From: Kiritimatiellia bacterium
GTDB taxonomy: Bacteria; Verrucomicrobiota; Kiritimatiellia; UBA8416; JABMPJ01
Reading direction: 5' to 3'
Length of the DNA stretch: 20,835 bases
NCBI GenBank assembly: GCA_029939545.1
Contig: JAOZSS010000019.1
Coordinates: 1-20,835 of the forward strand
Shown: positions 7,690-15,014 of the stretch, in pieces
Layout: each line of letters opens with the position of its first letter
How positions within the stretch are numbered: the first letter of the stretch is position 1
The notes under the pieces: generated by a model
Told to the model about the DNA's origin: nothing
The model's input: the letters and a program-made list of their open reading frames with translations, nothing else
Database searches by the model: none
Position numbers and translations under genes: made by a program

Positions 7690-7705
7690 ACACAAACTCC
7701 TGTGT
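7690..7705 (-). promoter_or_regulatory. groEL ribosome-binding site presented in a hairpin loop
   Basis: On the mRNA, acaca and tgtgt form a 5-bp stem whose 6-nt loop is ggagtt, the groEL Shine-Dalgarno. The stem ends one base before the ATG. The site would be exposed rather than hidden. The stem is AT-rich and weak. Confidence 0.35.
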
Positions 7706-7718
7706 TTATAAATCGACG

Positions 7719-8006
7719 TTAGCCAATCACGGCGAGGATGTCGTCCTCACGCACGATCTGATACGTCTTATCATCAAGTTTCACTTCCGTGCCGCCGTAC
7801 TTCGGCATCAGCACGATGTCGCCCTTCTTCACGTTGAACGGGATAACTTTGCCATCATCGTCCAGCTTGCCGGTACCGACCGCAATAATTTTGCCCTCTT
7901 GGGGCTTTTCCTTGGCCGTATCAGGGATGATAATTCCACCCTTTGCGACTTCGCCTTCCTCGACGGGCTCCACGAGCACGCGATCTCCCAACGGTTTGAT
8001 CTTCAT
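7719..8006 (-). CDS. groES: Co-chaperonin GroES (10 kDa, Cpn10)
   Basis: GroES is the heptameric lid of the GroEL folding chamber. The 95-residue protein starts MKIKPLGDRVLVEPVEEGE, the standard N-terminus. It contains a mobile-loop region VAKGGIIIPDTAKEKPQEGKIIAVGTG and ends with KKGDIVLMPKYGGTEVKLDDKTYQIVREDDILAVIG. The frame extends upstream, but the ATG at 8006 has AGGAG four bases away and the correct family start. It is co-directional with groEL 30 nt downstream and begins 64 nt after the dnaK stop. No CIRCE element is present between dnaK and groES. Confidence 0.98.
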   Translation of the reverse strand: MKIKPLGDRVLVEPVEEGEVAKGGIIIPDTAKEKPQEGKIIAVGTGKLDDDGKVIPFNVKKGDIVLMPKYGGTEVKLDDKTYQIVREDDILAVIG

Positions 8007-8046
8007 ACTACTCCTATCTCCTCTATCTGTTGTTGTGAACACTACC

Positions 8047-8066
8047 GACCCCGCAGGAGCGGGGTC
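8047..8066 (-). terminator. Hairpin between dnaK and groES
   Basis: A perfect 8-bp GC-rich stem (8047-8054 with 8059-8066, loop agga) begins five bases after the dnaK stop. The downstream minus-strand sequence is only weakly T-rich (ggtagtgttc). It may therefore act as a partial terminator or as an mRNA-stabilising or processing structure between dnaK and groESL, rather than a full stop. Confidence 0.5.
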
Positions 8067-8070
8067 CCTC

Positions 8071-10008
8071 TTACTGCTTGTCGTCGTCAACCATCTCGAA
8101 GTCGGCGTCGATTACTTCGCCCTCTTCTTCCTTCTTCTCTTCGGCCGGACCTTTGCCTCCGCCGACATCGCCTTCAGGGGCCGGTCCGCCCTCGGCACCG
8201 GGTCCGCCCTCGGGTGCCGCCTGCGCGTAGAGATCAGCCGAGATGGCCTGCATCTGCGTGTTGAGTGCTTCCATCTTGGCCTTTATCTCGTCGGTGTCAT
8301 CCGACTTGATTGCCGCCTTGAGATCTTCAATCGCCGCCTCGACGCCGCTCTTCTTGTCGTCCGGCACCTTGTCGCCCTGCTCTTTGAGGAGCTTCTCGGT
8401 CTGATAGACGATGTTCTCCGCCGTGTTGTGCGTTTCAACCGACTCGCGTTTCTTGGCATCTTCTTCGGCGTGTGCTTCGGCGTCCTTGACCATGCTGTCG
8501 ATGTCGCTATCGTTCAGGCCGCTTGAAGCCGTGATCGTAATCTTCTGTTCCTTGCCTGTGCCCAGGTCCTTCGCCGAGACGTGCAGGATTCCGTTGGCAT
8601 CGATGTCGAAGGTCACCTCGACCTGCGGAACGCCGCGCGCCGCGGGCGGGATGCCGTCGAGATGGAAGCGGCCGATCGACTTGTTGTCGCCCGCCATCTT
8701 GCGCTCGCCCTGTAGCACATGGATCTCCACAGTCGGCTGGTTGTCCGCCGCCGTACTGAAAATTTCACTCTTCTTTGTGGGGATCGTCGTGTTGCGCTCG
8801 ATCAGGCAAGTGAACACGCCGCCGAGGGTCTCGATACCGAGCGAGAGCGGGGTCACGTCGAGAAGCAGCACGTCCTTGACTTCACCCTTGAGGATGCCGC
8901 CCTGGATACCGGCGCCGATCGCGACGACTTCGTCCGGGTTCACGCCCTTGTGCGGATCTTTGCCAAAGATATCCTTGGCCATTTCCTGCACCTTCGGCAT
9001 GCGCGTCATACCGCCCACCAGAATGACTTCGTCAACCGCGCTGATCTCGGCATCGCGCATGCAGTTGTTGCAGGGGCCCTTCGTCCGTTCGAGCAGTGCT
9101 TCGCCGAGCTGTTCGAGCTTGGCGCGCGTCAGAGTTACGGTTAGGTGCTTCGGACCGGAGGCGTCCGCCGTGATGAACGGCAGGTTGATGTCGGTCTGCT
9201 GTGAGCTGGAGAGTTCGCACTTCGCCTTCTCGGCAGCTTCCTTTAGACGCTGCAGCGCCATCGGGTCCTGCGAAAGGTCAAACGTGTTCTCCTTCTTGAA
9301 CTCTTCCACCAACCAGTCGATGATTGTCTGGTCAAAGTCATCACCGCCGAGGTGTGTATCGCCGTTGGTGGCCTTCACCTCGAACACGCCATCGCCGATA
9401 TCCAGTGCGGAGATGTCAAACGTACCACCACCGAAGTCGTACACCGCGATCTTCTCGTCCTTCTTCTTATCCAGTCCGTATGCCAGCGAAGCCGCGGTCG
9501 GCTCGTTGATAATGCGGAGCACTTCCAGGCCCGCAATCTTGCCCGCGTCCTTGGTGGCCTGGCGCTGTGAGTCATTGAAGTAGGCCGGTACCGTCACCAC
9601 GGCCTGCGTGATGGTCTCGCCGAGATAGGCCTCCGCATCCGCCTTCATCTTCTGAAGAATCATCGAAGAGATCTCGGGAGGGGAGTAGGTCTTCTTCTCA
9701 ATCTTAACGTGCGCATCGCCGTTGGACGCCTTGACGATTTCGTAAGGCACCAGCGTGCTCTCGTGTGCCACCTCGTCGAACTTGCGTCCCATGAAGCGCT
9801 TGATCGAGAAGACCGTATGCTGCGGGTTCGTCACGGCCTGACGCTTGGCAGCCTGGCCGACCAGCCGCTCACCGTTCTTCGCGAACGCTACAATAGAAGG
9901 AGTCGTCCGCTGCCCCTCGGCATTCGGCACCACCACCGGTTCGCCACCCTCCATCACCGCCATGCAGGAGGTGGTCGTCCCTAAATCAATTCCAAGTACT
10001 TTCGACAT
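8071..10008 (-). CDS. dnaK: Molecular chaperone DnaK (Hsp70)
   Basis: DnaK is the ATP-dependent Hsp70 chaperone. The 645-residue product has the phosphate-1 motif GIDLGTTTSCMAVMEGG, the signature VYDFGGGTFDISALDIGDGVFEV, and VILVGGMTRMPKVQ. The linker DVLLLDVTPLSLGIETLGG leads to the substrate-binding domain, then a helical lid and a tail ending GEVIDADFEMVDDDKQ. The length is normal. The ATG at 10008 (MSKVLGIDLG) has AGGA at 5-nt spacing; upstream in-frame codons do not look like Hsp70. The segment KGPCNNCMRDAEIS in the nucleotide-binding domain carries a CxxC where many DnaKs have no cysteines. dnaJ and grpE are not adjacent. The gene is followed by groESL, so both chaperone systems may share transcripts. 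Confidence 0.99.
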   Translation of the reverse strand: MSKVLGIDLGTTTSCMAVMEGGEPVVVPNAEGQRTTPSIVAFAKNGERLVGQAAKRQAVTNPQHTVFSIKRFMGRKFDEVAHESTLVPYEIVKASNGDAHVKIEKKTYSPPEISSMILQKMKADAEAYLGETITQAVVTVPAYFNDSQRQATKDAGKIAGLEVLRIINEPTAASLAYGLDKKKDEKIAVYDFGGGTFDISALDIGDGVFEVKATNGDTHLGGDDFDQTIIDWLVEEFKKENTFDLSQDPMALQRLKEAAEKAKCELSSSQQTDINLPFITADASGPKHLTVTLTRAKLEQLGEALLERTKGPCNNCMRDAEISAVDEVILVGGMTRMPKVQEMAKDIFGKDPHKGVNPDEVVAIGAGIQGGILKGEVKDVLLLDVTPLSLGIETLGGVFTCLIERNTTIPTKKSEIFSTAADNQPTVEIHVLQGERKMAGDNKSIGRFHLDGIPPAARGVPQVEVTFDIDANGILHVSAKDLGTGKEQKITITASSGLNDSDIDSMVKDAEAHAEEDAKKRESVETHNTAENIVYQTEKLLKEQGDKVPDDKKSGVEAAIEDLKAAIKSDDTDEIKAKMEALNTQMQAISADLYAQAAPEGGPGAEGGPAPEGDVGGGKGPAEEKKEEEGEVIDADFEMVDDDKQ

Positions 10009-10070
10009 GATATTCCTTTCTAGGCGCTTAAACCTGCCCATCCACATACGCAATACCCGTGCCAAGAGAG

Positions 10071-10098
10071 ATTTTATTGCTGTCAAATAGTCTGTAAT
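10071..10098 (-). promoter_or_regulatory. Possible sigma-70-type promoter of dnaK
   Basis: In minus-strand sense, ATTACA (10098-10093) lies 16 bp from TAAAAT (10076-10071), giving a leader of about 55 nt before the dnaK ATG. A perfect TTGACA (10086-10081) is also present but has no good -10 at 16-18 bp. No CIRCE repeat or sigma-32 consensus was seen. Confidence 0.3.
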
Positions 10099-10165
10099 GC
10101 ATTGATGCAGAAATAGATAAAACTTATGAACAGCTTGGACGAGTCACAATGAACACCGCGCCGAC

Positions 10166-10222
10166 TGCGCCATAATGGCTCGATTGCCGCCCTGTCGGCC
10201 GGGAGCGTGTCATAATGGCGCA
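10166..10222. promoter_or_regulatory. Two 11-bp dyads 40 bp apart between dnaK and gspL-like gene
   Basis: gccat-a-atggc at 10169-10179 is a perfect dyad, and gtcat-a-atggc at 10209-10219 is the same with one change. The 9-bp core cataatggc repeats directly at exactly 40 bp. The outer arms tgcgccat (10166-10173) and atggcgca (10215-10222) also form an 8-bp inverted repeat around the pair. The arrangement resembles two operators on the same helix face, in the only long divergent control region of the window. The regulator is unknown. Confidence 0.4.
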
Positions 10223-10315
10223 CATAGGCATGGCCGTCGGTTGGGCGTGAAACGGCCCGCTCTCCGTACGAGCCGCGGTTACTGACTATTGGGGCAACAG
10301 ATGTGTTCTACACCC

Positions 10316-10345
10316 TTGAACCATGAACCCATCTGCCGCTATGCT
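10316..10345 (+). promoter_or_regulatory. Candidate promoter for the gspL-like gene
   Basis: TTGAAC (10316-10321) and TATGCT (10340-10345) are spaced by 18 bp, each matching four of six sigma-70 consensus bases. Transcription would start about 10352, essentially at the ATG at 10354, which fits the absence of any Shine-Dalgarno sequence there. Confidence 0.35.
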
Positions 10346-10353
10346 CTCTCTCC

Positions 10354-11706
10354 ATGGCGAGCGGTACTCATAAAGCGGAAGCGGTTCTGTCCGGCTGGCG
10401 GGCGTGCTATGGCGTTGACCTGCAGGGGGAGCTTTGCGTCGCGGTTCGTGCGTCGCGGGTGCGTGGGCGCGTGGTCTGTTCTCCCGTGGATGCTGGTGCG
10501 ATCGATCGACTGGCGGCTGAGGGGCTGCCGGTGGTTGGCGTGATGTCTGAGCGCGTGAGCTTTACGCGCTGGGTGGAGGCACCTTACGGTTCGGCTTCCA
10601 AGGCGCGCAAGGTCTTCCCCACGCTGCTCGATATTCAGCTTCCCTTTCCCCTGGATGACTGCCTGCACACTTTCATCGATGTCGAACGCACGCCACAGGG
10701 ATCCTGTCGCGGACTGGCGGCCGCGGCGCGGCGCACGCACGTCAACGAGAAGCTCGCCGCCTGCGAAGCGCGTGGCCTCGATCCGGTGGTGCTCGATCAG
10801 GCCGGTCTTGCGCTCTGGACGCAGGCCCTCTTGGAGAATCCACCGGCCGATTCTTCCGCCCAGCGCGTCGTCGCCTGGCTCGACGACACACACGTGACGC
10901 TGGTGAAGGGGCAGGGGGCTGAGTTCGTGGCTGCCCATACCGTTCGCGTGGACGACACCGATCGTATCTGCCATCTCATCGGACGCCCTGACCCGGATGC
11001 CGCGCCCACCACGTGGACCTGGTGCGGTCCGGCCGCCACGTCCGAGCGGGTCGATGCACTCTGGCAGGCACTCAGCGAACCGGGTGAAAGGCAGACGGTC
11101 GATGACCCCGCCTCTTTTCTCGTGCGCGCCATTGCGACGCGCGCACTTCTGCCCGGACCCTATCGCTGCAATCTACGCTGTGGCGACAGCACGCATTTAG
11201 ACCTGCAGCGTCGTGACCGGTGTCGCGGCATGCGCACGCTCGCGCTTGCGCTCGGTGCCGCACTGCTTCTGGCGGCGGCCGACGGTGTGGCGCTCTGGAC
11301 GCTGAAGACGCGGACGCAGTCGGTCGAGCAAGCTGTCCTGGAACAGGTCGATGCCTTGGCAGGCTACCACATTACGGCACGCGGCCGTGATGCGTTGCGT
11401 GCGGTACAGGATGCCGTGCAGGAGCGCACGGATGCGATGGCGCCGTTCGTGGATGCGATGGCGCCGTCGCTGATCACCAAGCTTGTAACGCTGATGGAAA
11501 GCGCCGACACGAATGGACTCTACTTGGACACGGTGCTGTTGAGCCCGGAGCGTACTGAGGTGCGGGGCACCTCGCCCGACTGGAACCAGTGCGAGGTCAT
11601 CCTGCCAATCCTGGCAGATGACGGTGTGCTGCCTGACCTCAAACGTGGCGACGCACTGGCCAGCGAGAGAATCCCTTTCACGGTGGTGAAAGGGGGTGCA
11701 CGATGA
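10354..11706 (+). CDS. GspL-like / PilM-PilN-like inner-membrane assembly protein
   Basis: The protein has 450 residues. It has a cytoplasmic N-terminal region with an actin-like (PilM/GspL) fold pattern (YGVDLQGE, VVLDQAGLALW, VVAWLDDTHVTLVKGQG). A segment RCNLRCGDST resembles the NLxxGE stretch that precedes the membrane helix of GspL. One membrane segment follows at about 293-315, then a periplasmic coiled and ferredoxin-like region ending IPFTVVKGG. This is the GspL layout of type II secretion (or fused PilM-PilN of type IV pili), linking the cytoplasmic ATPase to the periplasmic platform. The next gene looks like GspM and overlaps by four bases, which strengthens the call. No GspD, E, F or G gene is nearby. 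There is no visible ribosome-binding site, so the message may be leaderless. The assignment rests on layout; sequence identity to known GspL looks low. Confidence 0.6.
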   Translation: MASGTHKAEAVLSGWRACYGVDLQGELCVAVRASRVRGRVVCSPVDAGAIDRLAAEGLPVVGVMSERVSFTRWVEAPYGSASKARKVFPTLLDIQLPFPLDDCLHTFIDVERTPQGSCRGLAAAARRTHVNEKLAACEARGLDPVVLDQAGLALWTQALLENPPADSSAQRVVAWLDDTHVTLVKGQGAEFVAAHTVRVDDTDRICHLIGRPDPDAAPTTWTWCGPAATSERVDALWQALSEPGERQTVDDPASFLVRAIATRALLPGPYRCNLRCGDSTHLDLQRRDRCRGMRTLALALGAALLLAAADGVALWTLKTRTQSVEQAVLEQVDALAGYHITARGRDALRAVQDAVQERTDAMAPFVDAMAPSLITKLVTLMESADTNGLYLDTVLLSPERTEVRGTSPDWNQCEVILPILADDGVLPDLKRGDALASERIPFTVVKGGAR

Positions 11707-12218
11707 ACCGCTTCTGGGGCATGCGCCTGGCGTCGCTCGTGGTTGTGTTGGCTCTTGCGGGAGCAGCGGGCCTGACCGTTTACACGTTAAAGCAGGCAGA
11801 TGTTTATTGTGCGACGATGGCGCGTCGCACCGCAGACCTGCAGGGCCTTGCCGACATACGTGCGGATCTCGCGCTTTATGAAGGCGCACATACGGCATTC
11901 GAAGCAAGCCAGACACCTCCGCCGCCACTGGCGGCACTGATCGGCGGATTGCTCCCGGCCGGGCAGGCGCCCGAGATGCGCGATCTTTCCGAATCGGGAC
12001 CCTCCGGCTGGCAGAGGCGCCGTCACGAGTTGTCGTTCGACCAGGTTCCGATCGCCGCCGCCATCAAGCTGGCCCAGGCAGCGGAATCACCTATACGCGA
12101 CAGTGAAGTCCGTGAGCGTCCCGGTTGGCGTCTCACAAAATGCGCCATCCGTCCCGCTCCCGGCCAGCCCGGGGTAGGGCGCGTGGTGCTGGTGATGGAA
12201 GCTTTGGTTAGGGAATAG
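11703..12218 (+). CDS. GspM/PilO-like inner-membrane protein
   Basis: The 171-residue protein has a short cytoplasmic start, one membrane helix (about 8-28, LASLVVVLALAGAAGLTVYTL), a helical region, and a C-terminal domain ending VLVMEALVRE. The layout and size suit GspM or PilO, which pair with GspL or PilN in the secretion or pilus platform. Its ATG overlaps the preceding stop as ATGA, so the two are likely coupled and form a complex. No diagnostic residue motif exists for this family, so the call depends on topology and neighbour. A 90-bp gap with a short direct repeat separates it from the nitroreductase gene. Confidence 0.5.
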   Translation: MNRFWGMRLASLVVVLALAGAAGLTVYTLKQADVYCATMARRTADLQGLADIRADLALYEGAHTAFEASQTPPPPLAALIGGLLPAGQAPEMRDLSESGPSGWQRRRHELSFDQVPIAAAIKLAQAAESPIRDSEVRERPGWRLTKCAIRPAPGQPGVGRVVLVMEALVRE

Positions 12219-12227
12219 GGGACGGAA

Positions 12228-12254
12228 GAACAGCCGAATAATCGAACAGCCGAA
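12228..12254. repeat. Short direct repeat gaacagccgaa (two copies)
   Basis: Two identical 11-bp copies at 12228-12238 and 12244-12254 have a 16-bp period. They lie in the gap between the GspM-like and nitroreductase genes. They may be part of a dispersed intergenic repeat; function is unknown. Confidence 0.5.
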
Positions 12255-12308
12255 CTACGAACGAGAAATGAAGGGGTCCTGCGCGGACTGATAAGAGAGT
12301 AAGGTGAT

Positions 12309-12824
12309 ATGAGCGTGATGCAGCAGATCAGGAAGCGATATTCCGTGCGCAAGTATGAAGCACGTCCGGTAGAGGCGGAGAAGCTGGAGGCGGTGTTGGA
12401 GGCGGCGCGGTTGGCGCCCTCGGCGCGTAACGTGCAAGAGTGGCGCTTTGTGGTGGTGCAGGATGCCGCCATGCGCGCCAAGCTGGTCGAGGCGGCCTGC
12501 GGACAGACCTTCGTCGGCGAAGCGCCGGTGGTGATTGCCTGCTGCGCAACCAACACCGATTACGTCATGCGTTGCGGTCAGTCGGCCCATCCGATCGATC
12601 TGGCCATTGCCATTGAGCATATGGCGCTGCAAGCCGTAGAAGAAGGACTCGGTACCTGTTGGATCGGCTCCTTCTTCCCTGAAAAGGTCCGCGATCTCCT
12701 CACTATTCCCGCCGACATCCTTGTCATAGAACTCCTCACCCTCGGCTACCCCGCAGATACAGCCCCCGAGAAGAAGCGCGCCCCCATCACCGACATCGTC
12801 AGCCACGAGACGTGGGGGTTCTGA
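12309..12824 (+). CDS. Nitroreductase family FMN-dependent oxidoreductase
   Basis: This is a 171-residue flavoprotein of the compact nitroreductase fold, which uses FMN and NAD(P)H; the natural substrate cannot be told from sequence. The N-terminal RKRYSVRKYEARPVE carries the phosphate-binding arginines of the family. APSARNVQEWRFVVV is the conserved FMN-contact block, HPIDLAIAIEHMALQAVEEGLGTCWIG forms the central helix and glycine-rich strand, and VIELLTLGYPAD closes the fold. The length fits the small subgroup of about 170 residues. The ATG at 12309 has AAGG close upstream. It follows the GspL/M pair in the same direction but may be independently transcribed. The homodimer expected for the family would be cytoplasmic. 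Confidence 0.9.
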   Translation: MSVMQQIRKRYSVRKYEARPVEAEKLEAVLEAARLAPSARNVQEWRFVVVQDAAMRAKLVEAACGQTFVGEAPVVIACCATNTDYVMRCGQSAHPIDLAIAIEHMALQAVEEGLGTCWIGSFFPEKVRDLLTIPADILVIELLTLGYPADTAPEKKRAPITDIVSHETWGF

Positions 12825-12942
12825 GCGAAGAAGGCGTGATAGGATATTTAGCTCAAGAGCAGCGCCCTGTTGTGGTATCCATAAGACATGAATTACGCAG
12901 AACAAATAGAAACAGATCAACGATCACTTCGAAGGACGATCC

Positions 12943-13032
12943 ATGCCGATCCGTATCCAGCTACTCGACGAAGACAGCAACGATCTCGACATTGATCAAG
13001 GCGGCCTGAAGTGGGTCTCAGCTCCCCCATAA
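12943..13032 (+). CDS. Possible 29-residue small protein or gene remnant
   Basis: An ATG with AGGA at 6-nt spacing opens a short acidic frame (MPIRIQLLDEDSNDLDIDQG, then GLKWVSAPP) ending at TAA. It sits alone in the 310-bp gap between the convergent nitroreductase and recN genes. No family was recognised. It may be a true small ORF, the surviving start of a decayed gene, or chance. The rest of the gap is AT-richer, with no other coding signal. Confidence 0.25.
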   Translation: MPIRIQLLDEDSNDLDIDQGGLKWVSAPP

Positions 13033-13072
13033 AAGCCGTTCCCCTGGAGCATTCAACTTGCGAGACAAATCA

Positions 13073-13090
13073 CGGGAATGCCCGGTTTTT
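13073..13090 (+). terminator. Weak intrinsic terminator in the nitroreductase-recN gap
   Basis: A 4-bp stem cggg/cccg with loop aatg is followed by G and five T residues (13086-13090). The stem is short, so strength is doubtful, but position and orientation suit the 3' end of the nitroreductase transcript. Confidence 0.4.
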
Positions 13091-13134
13091 ACTGAGGTCT
13101 GGATGTCCTGAGTGGCGGCTTACGTAAGGCTTAC

Positions 13135-14805
13135 TTACGAGGGCCCTTTGCCCGCCAACATTTCTTTCGCGTGCTTTAGCGTCACACTCGTGAGATCACG
13201 TCCACCCAGCATGCGGGCGACCTCTTCGACGCGTTCTTGTCCCGTGATGGGTGCGATACTGGTGCGTGTGCGGCCGTCCTCGACGCCCTTGCTGACGACA
13301 TAGTGGCTGGTGCCCTGGACGGCAACCTGCGGCAGGTGCGTGATGCAGAGGACCTGATGCGTGCCGGCCACGGTGGCCAACTTGGCCCCAACCGCAGTGC
13401 CCATCTCGCCGCCGACGTTGGCGTCGATTTCGTCGAAGACGAGAACGGGGATGCGGTCATGGTCGGCCAGCACGGCTTTGGTGGCGAGCATCACGCGTGA
13501 GATCTCGCCGCTGGAAGCAATCGCGCGCAAGGCACGCATCTCTTCGCCCGCGTTGGGGGCAAACCCGAAGTCGATCGCGTCCAGCCCGTTGGCGGCCGGC
13601 TCACACTCGGAGAGATGGACCTCAAACGCGCCGTGTGCGAATCCAAGTTGCTGCAGCGCCTTTGTAATCGCCTTGGCCAGTTTGCCGGATACTTTGGCGC
13701 GGGCTTCGCTGAGGACCTTGCCTTCGGCAACAAGCTTCTTGCGTGCGGTATCCAGTTCCTTGTCGATGGCGGCGAGGCGTTCGCCGCGCGACTCAAGGTT
13801 GGAGAGCCGTTGCTGCGCCTTCTCCAGGAAGGCGAGAATGGCTTCGGTTGAGCTGCCGTATTTCCGCTTCAGCTTGTGCATCAGCGTCATACGGTCGTCC
13901 AGCCACTGCAGCCGGGCCGGGTCGCCATCAATGCCCTGCACGTGCGAAGCCATCGTGTTGGAGAGTTCCTGGATCTGGACGGCAATCGATTGGGCCTCCT
14001 CGCGCCACTCCTCGGCATCGGGTAGGATGCCGGCCAGCTCGCCAACCATGTTCTGCACCACGGCCATGGCATCGAAGGCATTGCCTTCGCCCTCGATCAA
14101 TGCCTGGTTAACCCCGTTGGCCAGCTCAATGATGCGTTGTGCGTTGGCGACGGTGGTGTGCTCCTGTGCCAGTTCTTCCTCGGAAGTGTTCTCGAGTTCG
14201 GCCTCTTCGATCTCCTTGACCTGGAAGCTGAGCAGATCGATCTGCGCGGCGGTATCCTCGTCATCGCAATCCAATTCCGCGCGCCGCTCCTCCAGCTCGC
14301 GCATGGCGGTATAGAGATCCTCATAGGTGGCGCGCGTCGGCCAGAGGTGGCCGTAGGCGTCGAGCAGGTCGAGCTGGAAAGCGGGGCTGAGCAGCGACTG
14401 ATGGTCATGCGGACCGTGCATGTCGACCAGCAGGTTACCGAGCTGTTTTAGCGCCTGCGCCGTGGCGGGGGTGTCGTTGACCATAATCTTGCCCGAGCCG
14501 GTGGCGGCAATGATGCGCCGGATCACCAGGACACCGTCTTCGCACGGCTCCATGCCGAGGTCTTCGAGCAACGTGTCGATAGCGCCACTGTCGGCAAGCT
14601 GGAAGGAGGCCTCGACACCACAGCGGTCTTCACCCGAACGGATTAGCGATTTATCGGCCCGCTCCCCGAGGATCAGGTTGAGTGCGCCGACAAAAACCGA
14701 CTTCCCTGCACCGGTTTCGCCCGTGATGACATTCAGTCCATCGGCAAAATCGACCCGGATGTTCTCAACGATAGCCAGGTTCTTAACTCGTAATGTCTGA
14801 AGCAT
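13135..14805 (-). CDS. recN: DNA repair protein RecN
   Basis: RecN is an SMC-like ATPase acting in double-strand-break repair and cohesion of broken DNA. The 556-residue protein starts MLQTLRVKNLAIVENIRVDF and has the Walker A GETGAGKS (about 29-36). It then has VNDTPAT and the HGPHDHQSLL stretch, a long charged coiled-coil centre, the ABC signature-like SSGEISRVMLATKAVL, and Walker B VLVFDEIDANVGGEMG (about 454), with CITHLPQVA after it. The length is normal (about 550). The ATG at 14805 gives the family N-terminus; the frame extends further upstream without homology. The Shine-Dalgarno sequence is weak. It is divergent from the downstream lipoprotein gene, and no LexA-type box was identified in the gap. 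Confidence 0.97.
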   Translation of the reverse strand: MLQTLRVKNLAIVENIRVDFADGLNVITGETGAGKSVFVGALNLILGERADKSLIRSGEDRCGVEASFQLADSGAIDTLLEDLGMEPCEDGVLVIRRIIAATGSGKIMVNDTPATAQALKQLGNLLVDMHGPHDHQSLLSPAFQLDLLDAYGHLWPTRATYEDLYTAMRELEERRAELDCDDEDTAAQIDLLSFQVKEIEEAELENTSEEELAQEHTTVANAQRIIELANGVNQALIEGEGNAFDAMAVVQNMVGELAGILPDAEEWREEAQSIAVQIQELSNTMASHVQGIDGDPARLQWLDDRMTLMHKLKRKYGSSTEAILAFLEKAQQRLSNLESRGERLAAIDKELDTARKKLVAEGKVLSEARAKVSGKLAKAITKALQQLGFAHGAFEVHLSECEPAANGLDAIDFGFAPNAGEEMRALRAIASSGEISRVMLATKAVLADHDRIPVLVFDEIDANVGGEMGTAVGAKLATVAGTHQVLCITHLPQVAVQGTSHYVVSKGVEDGRTRTSIAPITGQERVEEVARMLGGRDLTSVTLKHAKEMLAGKGPS

Positions 14806-14913
14806 GGGCCAGAGATTACCACCGGAGGTCGGGGGCCGGAAGTAAGAAGAGTGGAAAGTACGAACATTCCCCACTTCGCCAAAGGCTCTTGGAGGGCAGG
14901 CGAACAACTGAAC

Positions 14914-14939
14914 GGCTCGACGCATGAGCCGCAAGGCTC
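14914..14939. repeat. Alternating ggctc/gagcc hairpins in the recN-lipoprotein gap
   Basis: gagcc-gcaa-ggctc (14926-14939) is a stem with a GNRA-type tetraloop. An additional ggctc at 14914-14918 can pair with the same gagcc instead. The remaining roughly 180 bp of this divergent gap shows no clear promoter. Confidence 0.3.
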
Positions 14940-15014
14940 GAGGGACGAGAGCATGAGACGCTACGCTTGGTGGAGGCGGGTTGCAGAATGGTGTGGGCGT
15001 GGTATGGTGTTGGC

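Noticed and set aside
8007..8070. CIRCE/HrcA operator before groES or dnaK
   Set aside because: I looked for the TTAGCACTC-N9-GAGTGCTAA dyad upstream of both groES and dnaK and found no match.
11197..11937. 246-codon minus-strand frame across the gspL/gspM junction
   Set aside because: No motif or start signal. The plus-strand genes have membrane segments in the right places and an ATGA overlap.
12228..12254. CRISPR-like direct repeats
   Set aside because: There are only two 11-bp units with a 5-bp gap, and no spacer-length periodicity or cas genes.
12255..12920. 221-codon minus-strand open frame opposite the nitroreductase gene
   Set aside because: The plus-strand nitroreductase has clear FMN motifs and a ribosome-binding site; the opposite frame has neither.
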